A stretch of DNA of 64,000 bases from Apostichopus japonicus (Eukaryota; Echinodermata; Holothuroidea; Aspidochirotida; Stichopodidae), in contig NC_092577.1 in assembly GCF_037975245.1 (NCBI RefSeq), positions 24,611,398 through 24,675,397 on the forward strand, in the 5' to 3' direction. Shown piece by piece: positions 33,142-44,006 of the stretch; positions within the stretch are counted from its first letter, which is position 1; every line of letters starts with the position of its first letter. The position numbers were made by a program, and so were the translations under genes. The notes below the pieces were generated by a model, which was given only the letters and a program-made list of their open reading frames with translations, had not been told where the DNA came from and searched no databases.

Positions 33142-36100
33142 ATGGCCCATACATTTTCAGTTGCAACTTTCAACGTCAATGGCATGAGGGATCATCGCAA
33201 GCGCAGTCGCATTTTCCAATATTGTATTTCAATGGAAGTCGACTGCGTTTGCCTGCAGGAAACACATATTTTGGAAGAAGATGTCCCTCTATGGGCTTAC
33301 GAGTGGGGTGGTGGGCTGCATGCTTCGTTTGGTTCGTCTTCATCCTGTGGCACTGTCATCCTTCTGTCACCTCGTCAGGCGGGTTTTGCCACTAGGGTGG
33401 AGACGGATCACGAGGGCCGATTGGTTTGCATTCTATTCAAGTATCCACAGGGTAACATCTCCCTTTGCAATGTGTATGCTCCCAATCGGCCTTCTGCTAG
33501 ACGAGAATTTTTTAACACGCTACCTTCCTTTGTTCCTGGTAGTGCACCATGTGTCATGGTCGGAGACTTTAACTGTGTCCCAGGTCTTGACAGACTCGGG
33601 GCTTCTGTGTCTGTCACAGAATTGGACAGATTCACTTCGGCACACCATTTAGCCGATGTCTGGAGGCATATGCACCCGTGTAGTACGGTGTATACGTGGA
33701 TGAGGCCTAACGGAGAAGATGCCTCCAGGATAGATCGAGTGTATGCGCCCGTAAGTTTTAAATTTTCGGGTTGCGAGACGCTCAGCTGTCCGCTCTCTGA
33801 CCATGACACTGTAGTAGCACGTTTTGTTTTGCCTTCCATTTTCCCGATCGGGCGGGGCCTATGGAAGCTTAACTGTCGGATTCTTGGCGAGGCAGAGTTC
33901 CGCCAAGGTTTCGAGACCAGGTACAAAGGATGGCAAACATTGAAGCCGGCCTTTGCTTCTACATCCCAATGGTGGGATGATGTCAAGATGTCAAGCGCAT
34001 CAAACGCTTCGCAATTCAGTATTGCGTGACCCGCGCACGGCGTCGAAGAGAACATTTTTCGAAGCTGTGCGCGGAGGTGAAGTTTGGCGACCCTTCGGCT
34101 GTCATCGCTTTGCAGACCTATCTCGATGAAAAGTACCACAGTGCCCGCGTCAGGGCCCGTGTCGAAGCGGTGGAAGCCGAGGAACGCCCTTCACTGAGGT
34201 TTTACCAGTCCGTAAGCTCATCGGCGTGTGACAGACGCGTCCCATCTGTGCGCGCTACTAATGGGACCGTGGTTAGTGACCCTCACGGCATTGTCCGCGT
34301 ATACAAGGATTATTATTTGAGTTTCTTTACGCGTGGCAGTGTCGACTTGTCGGCACAGGCCGATTTATTGAGGGGAATCTCAAAAACCGTTCCCCACGAT
34401 GTCAATGATATTTTGGGGGGCGGAATAACCACTGTTGAGCTTTGGAAGGCGCTTTCGAAGATGAAGAATGGCAAGTCCCCGGGTTCGGACGGGCTTCCGA
34501 GGGAGTTCTACCGAACCTTCTGGGCAATAATAGGACCCGACCTCAGAGCCGTCTTCGAGGACGCCTTCCAAAACGGACTGTTAAACCAAAGTCAACGTCT
34601 GGGCATGATTACTTTGCTGCCCAAGTCTGGTGACCCCTTGGACCCTCATAACAAGCGTCCAATCACCTTGTTAAATGTAGACTACAAGTTGTTGGCTAAG
34701 GCTTTGTGCAACCGCCTTGCACTGGCTATGCCGCATCTTGTGGGTGATCTCCAGACTTGTGCAGTGAAGGGTCATTGCATCCAGCAGAACTTGTGGTTGA
34801 TGCGCGACTTGACCGACTTTGTTATTGAACGAGATCTGCCATGTGCATTGGTGTCTCTGGACCAGCAGAAGGCATTTGACATGGTGGATCGGGGGTTTTT
34901 AATGAATGTATTGGAGACGTTTCACTTGCACCCGGTTTTTCGTAAATGGATTTCTGTTTTGTATCAGTACAGTTTCAGTTCTGTTATCGTAAATGGGTTT
35001 TGTTCGGAGGTTTTTAACGTGGAGAGGGGGGTGCGCCAGGGGTGCCCTCTGTCTCCATTACTTTATGTTTTGTTTAGCGAGTCCCTGTCTCGTCTTTTGG
35101 AAAGGGACTCAAGACTTGTTCCATTCGTTGTGCCAGGGGTGCCAAAGTTAAGTGCGTTCAATATGCAGATGACGTCACGTGTGTTATTTCGAGTCTGGGC
35201 TCCTTTCGTGCCCTCTCGCAGGATTTATCTATCTTTGAGAGAGCTACCGGGGCGAAGTTGAATCCGGAAAAGACAAAGGGCCTTCGCCTTGGTAGCTGGA
35301 GATACAGAGACTTACCATTCGGTGCATCGTGGTCGGATCAAAATATCAAAATTAATGGTATATGGTTCGGCTGTGATGCACCTTGTGATGTAACCTGGAA
35401 CGAGAGGGCTGAGGTTCTTGAGAGCAGGCTCGAAACCTTTGGCACCCGCTGGCTTTCGATCCTAGGGAAAGTCACCGTAATTAATCGTTTTGTTTCGCCC
35501 ATCTTGTGGTACCCGGGCGCGGTGTAGCCAATTCCGCGTCGCGTCCTGGTGCGGTTGGAGAGAGCGATATTTTCATTTATTTGGTCGGGTGGTACAGAGC
35601 TTGTCAAAAGGGCGGTAATGTACCAAAAACTGGAGAAGGGTGGGTTAGGGGTGGTTCATCTGGGAAGTAAATTAACCTTTTTGTTATTTAAGCAGTTGTT
35701 TGTAGCGGTAACTGACCCAGGGTTGCCTTGTTCATATTTTTTACGTTTTTGGGGCGGTTTGCAACTGCATCGATGGGTCCTCGCGCTGTTTAGCAACAGA
35801 GAACCGCATAGTAGTACTCCAAACAGGGTGGTGCGTGTCATTTGCTCCGCTCTGATTGAGTTGCCCCCTGTTGACCTGTCACAGCCGGCCCTCGTTCACA
35901 GTTCGTTGCAGGATAGGGCCTTGAATGCAATTTTTGTCCAGGGACGTCATTCTGCCGAAGTATGGCGTTCGGTGCATTCAAGGCTGAATGGTGGCAGGCT
36001 CCGTGATCTTGCATGGAGAATTGCACACGGTGCCTTGGTGACGAACCTAAAAAGACACCATTGGCGATTGGGTGATGGACTGTGCCCGAGGACCGGCTGT

Positions 36101-36515
36101 GACAGCTTAGAGAGTACCGCTCATGTTTTTTGGCATTGTTGCTTTTGTAGTAAACTTATGGGAGTGGTTCCAGACCTGGACCGACCGTGTTACGGGAGAC
36201 CGTTCATGGTCGGTAGGACAGGGCTTTATTTTATATGGGGTGGACCCTCCAGTTTGTTCGGTTGCTGTTTTGCATCGCATTATATTTGTTTGCTCTATTG
36301 TAAAAAAACATGTTTGGCGGAATAGATGTGATGTGGTTTTTAGGGGGAAATTTGCCAGTTGGCAGGCAGTCCTGGAGGCGGTGAAGTCTGATATTCGCCT
36401 TCAGATTGAAGGCGATTTTCGCCGTTTATCTGGGCCTGCCTTTTTTGGACGCTGGTGTGCTGGGGAGGGGTTTTTCGTTTCGCTCCGTACTGGTCGTCCT
36501 TTTGTGGTTTTTTGA
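33142..36515 (+). pseudogene. LINE B ORF2, endonuclease/reverse transcriptase, several lesions
   Basis: Same domain order as copy A. The endonuclease has in-frame deletions (6 and 18 bp) near 33580-33620, after VGDFNCV. Frame-breaking changes: an 8-bp ATGTCAAG insertion replacing three bases near 33987, loss of one G near 35137 just before the QYADDV motif, a TAG at 35525-35527 where the other copies read TAT, and one extra T near 36137. The reverse-transcriptase blocks ITLLNVDYKLLAKAL and VRQGCPLSPLLY lie in the 34026-35261 frame. The C-terminus is open to 36515. Not functional. Confidence 0.88.
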
Positions 36516-36725
36516 ATGTTTGAGTGGGGGGTTGGGCGTTTTGTCTCTGCAGGTCGGCGGGCGTATGTTTTATTGGCTCGCTTGACCTGAGTTTCGTTTT
36601 TCAGAATGGGATGTTTCGGTAGTGCCGTTTGGCCGTGACGTTTTATATCCCGCACGGCAGGTCACGTAAAAAGCACTCCTTCTCATTTTCTCCGGGGGGT
36701 CACATAAAATAGCCTCAGCATGTGA

Positions 36726-37364
36726 TTATTTTAGTTTCACATCTTCTGGTACATTGCCTTTCATGATGACATGAAAGTTTCCTTGCCTTACACCACGTCT
36801 GTTAATATTACTTTCCAAGTTTTGGATACACTCCTTGATGTATGCTCCAGCATCTAGACTTCTCTGTTGGCAGGCAACATTTGCTGCTGAGAATACTCTC
36901 ACAATTTCCAAGTTCAGTAACTCTTGCAATCCCATGTAACAAACAAAACACTGTTCTGTGTATTGGAATAGACTTGAGGATATAATTAGGGAGTTTCAGT
37001 ACTAACTGTAAATGTTCCAGTCTGTTTTTGAAGTTGGTGATAATTCCCCCTGATCTGACAATATGTGTTCCAGAAACATCTGATCTCCCGAGAGGTAGAA
37101 CTCATTCTGAGCCTTCTGTGCTGCAGAAATTTCTTTGTCAAGGTATCCCTCTGGAAAACCAAGATTTTCTTCCAAATTATCTCTTGAGTCATCTTCGTAA
37201 AATATTGATATTGGTACAATTTCTGTCGGACTCTGGAAAGAACATCCATACAGCACCGCTTCATTATTAACTACACTAATTGCCATAAATGTACTCTTGC
37301 GTCCCCCCCCCCCCCATCTCTCTGCCATCACCATAAAGACGCCACTTCACTGGACTCTGAAGCC
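36726..37364 (-). pseudogene. Unknown large protein, central block next to LINE B
   Basis: Minus strand. After an acceptor-like TTCTGGCTTCAG (about 37365), the frame reads SPVKWRLYGDGREMGG, RKSTFMAISVVNNEAVLYGC, ISIFYEDDSRDNLEENL and GDQMFLEHILSDQGELSPTS up to DWNIYS (about 37010). A stop and a gap follow. A second frame (36935-36726) then has LQELLNLEIVRVFSAANVAC, LESNINRRGVRQGNFHVI and VPEDVKLK, and a shifted SHAEAILCDPPEKMRR up to the LINE insertion. A poly-G tract (37306-37315) expands the GG turn. Conserved acidic residues (GDG, YEDD) could be a nuclease-type active site, but that is speculation. Several frame breaks. Confidence 0.5.
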
Positions 37365-37392
37365 AGAAGTAACGAAATGAAGGTACTTCCAT

Positions 37393-38187
37393 TCACCTAT
37401 CAAGGTTAATCTTCCAGCCTGTAGAGGTTCTCTGTGGAAGAAGAATACTCTCAAATTCTTTCCGATATAGCTTTTTCGGTTTCTTTTCTTCATACGTAGA
37501 TGGAATAAGTCCATGAAGTTTCTTTCTTAGCTGATCAAATTGTCTAGTGCCACCATACTTATCGTGAAGGTGTATAACATCTGTAGCTGACAAACGCATA
37601 CTGTTCATTCCAGCTTCCTTCACAATTTTGTCGAGCATAATTCTCTCTTTGTTTTTGGATTGCTGGAAACCCTTAATAAAGGTCTTCAAGTGGACTTTGT
37701 TGAAGTATCCATCAAAATTTGTCGTTTTGTTATGAATGTTATCACTGCTTGATGTGAAAAGTGTTGCAAATGTCCTAATGAGGCTTTCTGGGTTGCCCTC
37801 AAACTCTTTATGGCATAACTTTTTCATAGCCTTCCGCAAGACTGCCTTCTTCCTGTAACGGACTTTTTTGCCTATCATACTTTGAGAATGCTTCTTGGGT
37901 CTTTCTGATTTGCTACTGAGGTCAGGTGATTGGTCGTTTTCAAATGATAATATGCTCTTTCTATCTTCAGATGGTAACTTCCTCTTGGTAACATTGATGG
38001 CAAGCACTTTGTGTGGAAGCTGAAGCAAATCTTTCTTCAACAGATGGTTATGGCTCAGTCTGTTTCCTATGTTGCTTTCCAGTATATGTAACAAACTGCC
38101 CTCTTAAACCTTTGAAAAGGAATGCTTGCTCTTTTGCAATTTCTTTCTTTTGCAGCAAATTATCAATAAATGTATACCCTCGCCCTC
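37393..38187 (-). pseudogene. Unknown large protein, basic block
   Basis: Minus strand. Starts after an acceptor-like CACATAAG (38188) with TFIDNLLQKKEIAKEQAFLF and KGLRGQFVTY. It shifts frame near 38095 into LESNIGNRLSHNHLLKKDLL and runs open to KINLDR at 37393-37400. There the codons run into GTGAATG, a donor-like site in phase with the SPVKWRLYGDG block upstream of LINE B. The middle is very basic (GKKVRYRKKAVLRKAMKKLC). No domain recognised. Confidence 0.45.
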
Positions 38188-38251
38188 CTTATGTGGTTAC
38201 TCGTTCCAGTTAATTGAAAGAGGTCTTTACATGCAAGAAACATTACCTCAC

Positions 38252-39043
38252 CTTGTTTCCATCCAGATTCACATGGCCAGTGTGAAGATCCATCCTTACT
38301 GTGTCTTGCTCAGTGGCAGGAGTCTTGGGGGTTGAAGTGTGATGGGGCCGGAATTGTTGGATTTTAGGAACTTCGTTAACTTTTTCTGTAGAGAATCTGC
38401 TGCCCTTGAATTCTATTTCTCCTTGATGTCATCATGTATTTTGGTGTAGTTAGTGAACCTCAATGGACTTATAGCACTGTTTACATTCTTCTGTGTTTCC
38501 ACTATGGAGGACTCTGTCTTTGGGTTGCTTTTCGTTGGAGTGGATCGCCTGCTTGGAATCTTTTTCACTGGAGTAGATTTACTGCCTGAGTACATTTTCT
38601 TCGTCCCTTTACTGCCTCTCATTTTGCTCTTGGGGGAAGAATGTGGTGAGCTCACTTCTACTGATGGGGACCAAGTGGTTTGGACATATTTTTTCAGTCT
38701 AGTGAAAACTACCAAGTGGATACCATCATGTTCCTCAGAAGTCACATGGTAAGGAGATGTCATGGCATGATTTTGATGAGCAGCAGCACTGAAAGTGTTG
38801 TACCACTCGCTCTCTTGGCACAGTCCATGCAGCCTTACAAACTGCTGCCCATATTTAACGATGCAGAGGAAATGATGGGGCTGAACTAGAACTGAAGTAA
38901 TTAACTCATAGCTGTCTCCAAACATACTGCACTTTTCTCGAATGGTAACTGGCTGATGGAACCTGTTTTTCCAATCTGTGACACTTAGTTCAGCAATGAG
39001 GAAATCTCTTGGAACCATTCTTTGTTTTCCAGCACTACAAGAC
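38252..39043 (-). pseudogene. Unknown large protein, block with USP-like C-terminal motif
   Basis: Minus strand. Follows an acceptor-like AAAAATGCAG (39044). The frame reads SCSAGKQRMVPRDFLIAEL, FGDSYELITSVLVQPHHFLC then IVKYGQQFVRLHGL, and EEHDGIHLVVFTRL, followed by a Ser/Pro/Lys-rich low-complexity stretch. The pattern of a strand, HHF, a glycine-rich turn and a late hydrophobic VVF strand recalls the C-terminal half of ubiquitin-specific proteases, where a histidine in this position is catalytic. No cysteine box is seen, so the call is weak. A frame change near 38415 leads into EIEFKGSRFSTEKVNEVPK and ends at a donor-like AACAAG/GTGAGG (38251). Confidence 0.42.
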
Positions 39044-39866
39044 CTGCATTTTTTTTACCTTTGTCTCTCTATATGGCTTACTTCATGTTCCAGAGACAGT
39101 TGAAAGATGCCATTGCTTTCTCAACTGACTTTGTAGTAAGTGTTACAATGGGCATACTTGGGTGAAGTAAACACAAACTCTTAAAACCTACTTTAGTACT
39201 TTGTTCACTTGTCATAGCAAGAAAAGCTACTAAGGATTCAGCTCAGCTGGTTTTTTGGTTATGACAAGAATGAAAAATTTGCAATCATAATTTGAGAAAG
39301 TAAAAAGTGCATACAGTAAAAAGATGCTTTGTCAGCTCACAATGCTGCAAGATGTTATGAACAGTAGCATTTAACACAGATTGCAATGACTAGTTGACTT
39401 CTACTTGCAAAAGGATCAAAACTGGAACATCCCATGAATAAACATTCTTGCATGTTCTCTCACATAGCACAAATTATATACTGTATGAACAATTACAGTA
39501 CATCCAAAATTAATTAAAAAACAATTACAGTACATCAAAAAGTAATACTGTAATACCAGTTAATGTAAACTACCCCAGAGGGTAACTTTTCCTGAATATT
39601 TTGGGTAAGAATTTTTTTTTTTTAGCAATGGCACTACGGTATAATGAAACAGGTCATTCGACTATGGCAGTACAAACCTCCACCAAACTTAATAAGGGTT
39701 CTTGTACTCAATATCACACAGCCACCTACTAAAAAGATATCAATACTTCCTACCCAGAGGTAATGTGTTTACAAGCTTTACCGAGGGTAAGCCCAGGTGA
39801 ACTTAGACCTCCACCAAAAACAATAAGGACCATCTGTTGAAAGTTACCCAACCCCTAAAAAAAAAG

Positions 39867-40588
39867 TCACTCTACCCCAGAGAAAGGATCATCTGCCGGT
39901 ATGGTCAGTCTCACTTCAGAAATATATCTTGCCAGTAACTCTCTTGGACCAAGTTTGGACCAAGTGGAGCTCCTGGATGAATAAACAGTTCCATGGATGA
40001 TACCATCTCGTAGCCAAACAATCACCTGAGTAACAAACTTAGTTATGTGCATTGGTGTACAGGACCGCATCCAAGTAGAGGCATCCAAAGTTCCCAAGGT
40101 GTTCTCTGTGTATGAAAATACACGCCTTTTCTTTGAAAAGAAGTCCAGCCCGAAGAGCTCCAGGTCAATGTCCATTGAACACAGGCCCAAGGAAAAAGTC
40201 ATTCGATGCGTTTTGCAATTAAGTGCAGCCTTGACTTCTTTTTGGATTGCTCTGCAAACATCGTTCTTTCTCACTAACTTCCTAAAGGCAAAGTCCTCTT
40301 TTAAAAGCGAGATACATTTTGCCATCTGATCATGCGCGATCTCATCCATCAATTTTCTATCCGGCCTTGAAAGGGTCAAGGTTGTGGGATGTAACCTTGT
40401 AACAGGGAGGAGCAAAGTTACATCAGTATCAATGCAGTTTGATTCCTGGTCCATTAAGAAACACACCGCTTTAAACTGGCTATCACACAACTTCAGTTCC
40501 CTGACGATGGCATTCAACCCTTGGGGCTTAATGTTGTAGGCTGCACCGCAAGAAACCAAACCACTGGCTGTGGAAATTTCATAGAAAC
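39867..40588 (-). CDS. Large coding exon of the unknown minus-strand gene
   Basis: Opens after a good acceptor (TCATTTCTCTCTCAG at 40589) and stays open for about 240 codons: GFYEISTASGLVSCGAAYNI, DVTLLLPVTRLHPTTLTLSR, SLGLCSMDIDLELFGLDFF and TKFVTQVIVWLRDGIIHG. The phase (one base carried in) matches the donor of the small exon at 41416-41475. It ends either at the stop at 39867 or at a donor-like GGG/GTAGAG (39875). The protein shows no family I recognise. It is the best preserved block of this gene. Confidence 0.55.
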
Positions 40589-41415
40589 CTGAGAGAGAAA
40601 TGATAAAATGAGATCATGAGTATGCATGAAACAGTTTAACATTAATTAAAAAGTGTTACACTCTAGTCTTTGTTTCTCCAATGTACCAGAACCAAAATCA
40701 CCCAGAGCAGACACACCACTTTCTGTCTACCCGGCTGCCACTTGGTACAAAGAATCCAGTCCACCTTTAACTGATATAAATTACTATGTGGAAGCAAAGG
40801 CAACAGGGCACAATGGGTACCCATGGGATACTCGGACTGTGAGCTTGCTTACTAACTTTTCTGATCATTTTCAAACATGGTCAGGACTGCCTACTCATCA
40901 ATACAAATGAACATGATCATAGGATAGATGATAGGTTAAAGTCTGTTATTAATATTGCTGTGTAACAAAATCTGTCATATACGATATGTAGGGAATTGGA
41001 CATGTTATTTTTTAAGAATAACACTTTTTACATTAAGCACCACCCACTCATTACTATGCACCATACTGTCCACAAAAGCATGAAGGGCACAACTTAAGAC
41101 ATTTTGGCCAACAAACTGACTAAATGTGGTAGCTAACAGCCCTATCGTAAGTTTGCATGTTTACAAGCTAAAGTGTCGCATCCACACACATGTAAACCAA
41201 CTTGAATGGTACAGCTACAGCTATACAAAGCTGCCTTTGGTATCATTTACCGAAATGGATCAAGTGATCTTAATAACTAACATTGCTCTTAATTGGCTTG
41301 ATAATCTTAACCACCCTATTGTTGAGCTTGTATTGTTGCACATTGTTAGTGGGAAAGAACGGAGCCCTGTGACTCAGGGTTTCATACAGGCTATAATTTA
41401 TACATTCCTTCATAC
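40589..41415. other. Presumed intron
   Basis: Lies between two minus-strand exons with matching phases. No coding signal in it that I can support. Confidence 0.4.
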
Positions 41416-41475
41416 CTTCTTTACTTTCATGGACCTCAGGTTGACCATGTACATCAGATGATCCTTGAGGTTGCC
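41416..41475 (-). CDS. Small exon (60 nt) of the unknown minus-strand gene
   Basis: Bounded by TTCACACCACAG and GTATGAAG on the minus strand. It reads GQPQGSSDVHGQPEVHESKE in the phase needed to join the 40588 exon (G/GT split codon giving glycine). A hydrophilic linker. Confidence 0.45.
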
Positions 41476-42738
41476 CTGTGGTGTGAAGCAAAATGAAAAA
41501 AATTGTAAACCATAACAATGAAGATTTACCATATGCAGGTATACCAACCATGGTGCAAAATACCCACATCTCCCTTCTCCAACAACTTGAGTGCTCAGCA
41601 CTTACATTCGCGGCTCTAGTGAAAGAATGACAATTTGTATCTGACTTGAACTAAGGTTGCACTAAGGTTTGAAAGATAAGGTGTGGGGCTGTGGGTGACT
41701 GCTTACGTCCTTTCATTAGTTCATGAGAAAGACAAGGTATTCCTATTAATTTTGCCAGGGACCTGCTTTGGCAGAGTATTATAACAAAGAAAACCAACCG
41801 TGTCCACAATACAAAGACATTGCTTGTTTATGCAGCCAGTGCTGTGCATGCTTGAATGAACTTGACTCAGAGAGCACCAAAAATTTACTTTGTCTTGACC
41901 ATTTGGAAGAACCCAGTGATGCCAACTGTCAGCTGAGCAAAATGACTCATGTATCAATGATATTTTAAACCGTTGTGTGTAACATTTCAATGTTAAACAC
42001 TCCTGTAGAAATGATATTTTGTGCATGATTAGAATGTAAATGACTAGACTATCACTGTTTGCGCTCATTACAAAATTGGCTAAAAAGTGCGAACAACACA
42101 CTAAATCTGTAACTTCTACTTTTTAGGATAGAAATTGAAATAATTTGAACATATGCACCATTTTGTATATAGTCTATTTTGGGCATTACAGTCCATGCTG
42201 AGGGTGGTCAAGACATGTTTTTAGAGGTGACTATTTATAATTTATGAACAATTCATACAAATCCTGACTGAATTTATTGGTCGGTCTTCCTTTGGCCGGT
42301 CGGTTGGTCGGTCGGTCTTCCTTTTTACCTATTGTTATGCAGAAATTTGCAGCTACACAGTGGGGCTCTACTCTGATCTGACTGGTAGCAATGAACTGTG
42401 GTTTTATGACATAGGAGCAGACGGTTTAAAAAGCAGTCGTATTTAAGTTAAGTTGTTTTGTGTCTAAGGGGTTGAGAAGGTATTATAAAAAAAAAACAAT
42501 CTGGTAAACTATTTGTTTTTCTACATAGTTTGCTCCACACCTCTACCACCTCCCTTGACTTACATAAGATACTTAGCCATTTCTCACACAAACAGTAACA
42601 TATATAAATGATGTTAACACAGGGTACTGTGGAGCCGAATGTGTGGCTTGCAACCCCATTGTTGAGTGGCAAGTTTAAAAAGCACTGACAGCTGCCTATA
42701 CATGTAGTAAAACATCCAAAAATAGACTGGCATCTCAC
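41476..42738. other. Presumed intron
   Basis: Contains a GGTCGGT-rich simple repeat (about 42280-42325). No other feature. Confidence 0.35.
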
Positions 42739-42823
42739 CTTGTGTAACTGATTGTTGGTTGACTACATCTCTGACGCTGTTTTCTTGGCTTCGCTACTTG
42801 TTGTTCCTCATCAGATTGTGAAC
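42739..42823 (-). CDS. Small exon (85 nt) of the unknown minus-strand gene
   Basis: Bounded by TATTGTTATAAG and GTGAGATG. It reads GSQSDEEQQVAKPRKQRQRC plus a short tail, in phase with the donor at 43818 (split glycine codon). Its own donor is in a different phase from the 41475 acceptor, so it may be alternative or followed by an unseen exon. Confidence 0.42.
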
Positions 42824-43818
42824 CTTATAACAATAGAAACACATGAACTGACTCAGACATTGTTCTGTACACGTAACAATTGGAATGGCAGATGGCCCTG
42901 ATAGGAATATAGAAATGGGTGGAATATGAAGCACAAACAGATCTCAAACCCATGTCTGAACAGACTGACCCTACCCTTCACAGCAGATTTGAATACATTT
43001 GAATATTAAATTGAGATCGTAAATTTTCTTCAAAATAAGCTACGCCGGCAGTATCCTAGAAACCCACAAATTGTTAACATTGTTTTGGCCCAATTTCATC
43101 CTTTGAGACATGACAAGACAACATATCAATTTCAGGCAATTCTGAGAGGGTCGATGTGGAATTGATCCAAAAATATTTTTATATATATTATACAACTCCG
43201 GATTAGGAATAAGCTCCTAGTCTACAAAATATGGTGACTGCTTAAATTCCTTTCCAATCAGTCTCAGTTTTACCAGGAATTCTTTATGCAATAAAAGTTG
43301 ATATGTTCCTAGTTTCTTCCAATCTGAATATCCTCAAACCTATTTTAAACCAAGTACAAATTAGACCTTGAATATAAGGACTGGACAGCTGGTGCAATTG
43401 CTCTCCTTGGTTTAACAAAAATAGTCTAAAAGGGGAAATAAATCACACTCCTTAAAACCATGTCAAATTGTTTCAATTCATCCTCCAAAACAAAATTGCT
43501 CACCTCAAACAATATATATGTGTAAAATTTGCAACCTTGTGACATTCATTAATGGATACAGCACAGGTCTAAGTATGTAATATATGGTAATACTTTCTGG
43601 AGTATCAAACTTGGTCTCATACAGGATTACTGTATGTTAATGTTAAAGGGTGCAAATAGTCTCCTAGTCACCCTAAGTAGGGCAAAATTGAAAAAGTGCA
43701 TTTGACAAGGAGGGCTAAATTATTTTCACAAGTGAGCATTTAGTGGCTCTCCTTGGTTTTCTAAAATGAGGTCTGACAAATATGACAATAAAATAACAAG
43801 TGAAAGGCTGAAGCCTAC

Positions 43819-44006
43819 CTTCCTCATATTCAAGCACTTCAACGTTCACCTCCACAATGCTCCCTTGTGAGAAGATCTTCACAGTTCGCTCGAACCGATC
43901 CACTTGTAAAATTTCTGCCACCTCTGGACTATTTGGGCCAGCTACTGACACAGCGCCAACTGAGTTCTGCTCACTTTTCTCTGGTTTCTTCTTTGTTTTC
44001 GCTGAC
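43819..44006 (-). CDS. Exon (188 nt) of the unknown minus-strand gene
   Basis: Minus strand, after ACACCTTTAATAG and before GTAGGCTT. It reads a basic start (SAKTKKKPEKSEQNS), then GPNSPEVAEILQVDRFERTV and KIFSQGSIVEVNVEVLEYEE. It ends in phase 1, which fits both the 42823 and the 41475 acceptors. No domain recognised. Confidence 0.48.

Larger units (their letters stand above)
31758..36675 (+). mobile_element. Non-LTR retrotransposon (Tx1/L1-type LINE), copy B, full length
   Basis: Begins GACAGTTGGCTTCGTGGAG, the same start as copy A, and ends GTAAAAAGCA. It contains 5' UTR, ORF1, ORF2 and the 3' hairpin. It is inserted in a minus-strand coding region, between 31757 and 36676. No target duplication is visible, so a small deletion probably accompanied insertion. 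By sequence it belongs with C/E, not with A/D (for example ATGAGGCC where A has GTGAGGCC at about 33700, and TACAAGGATTATTATTTGAG at about 34302). Confidence 0.9.

Noticed and set aside
31758..36675. Target duplication for LINE B
   Set aside because: GAGAATT on the left and CTCATTTT on the right do not match as direct repeats.
42280..42325. GGTCGGT-rich tract as a possible CRISPR or regulatory array
   Set aside because: Units are short and irregular; it is a simple repeat in an animal genome.
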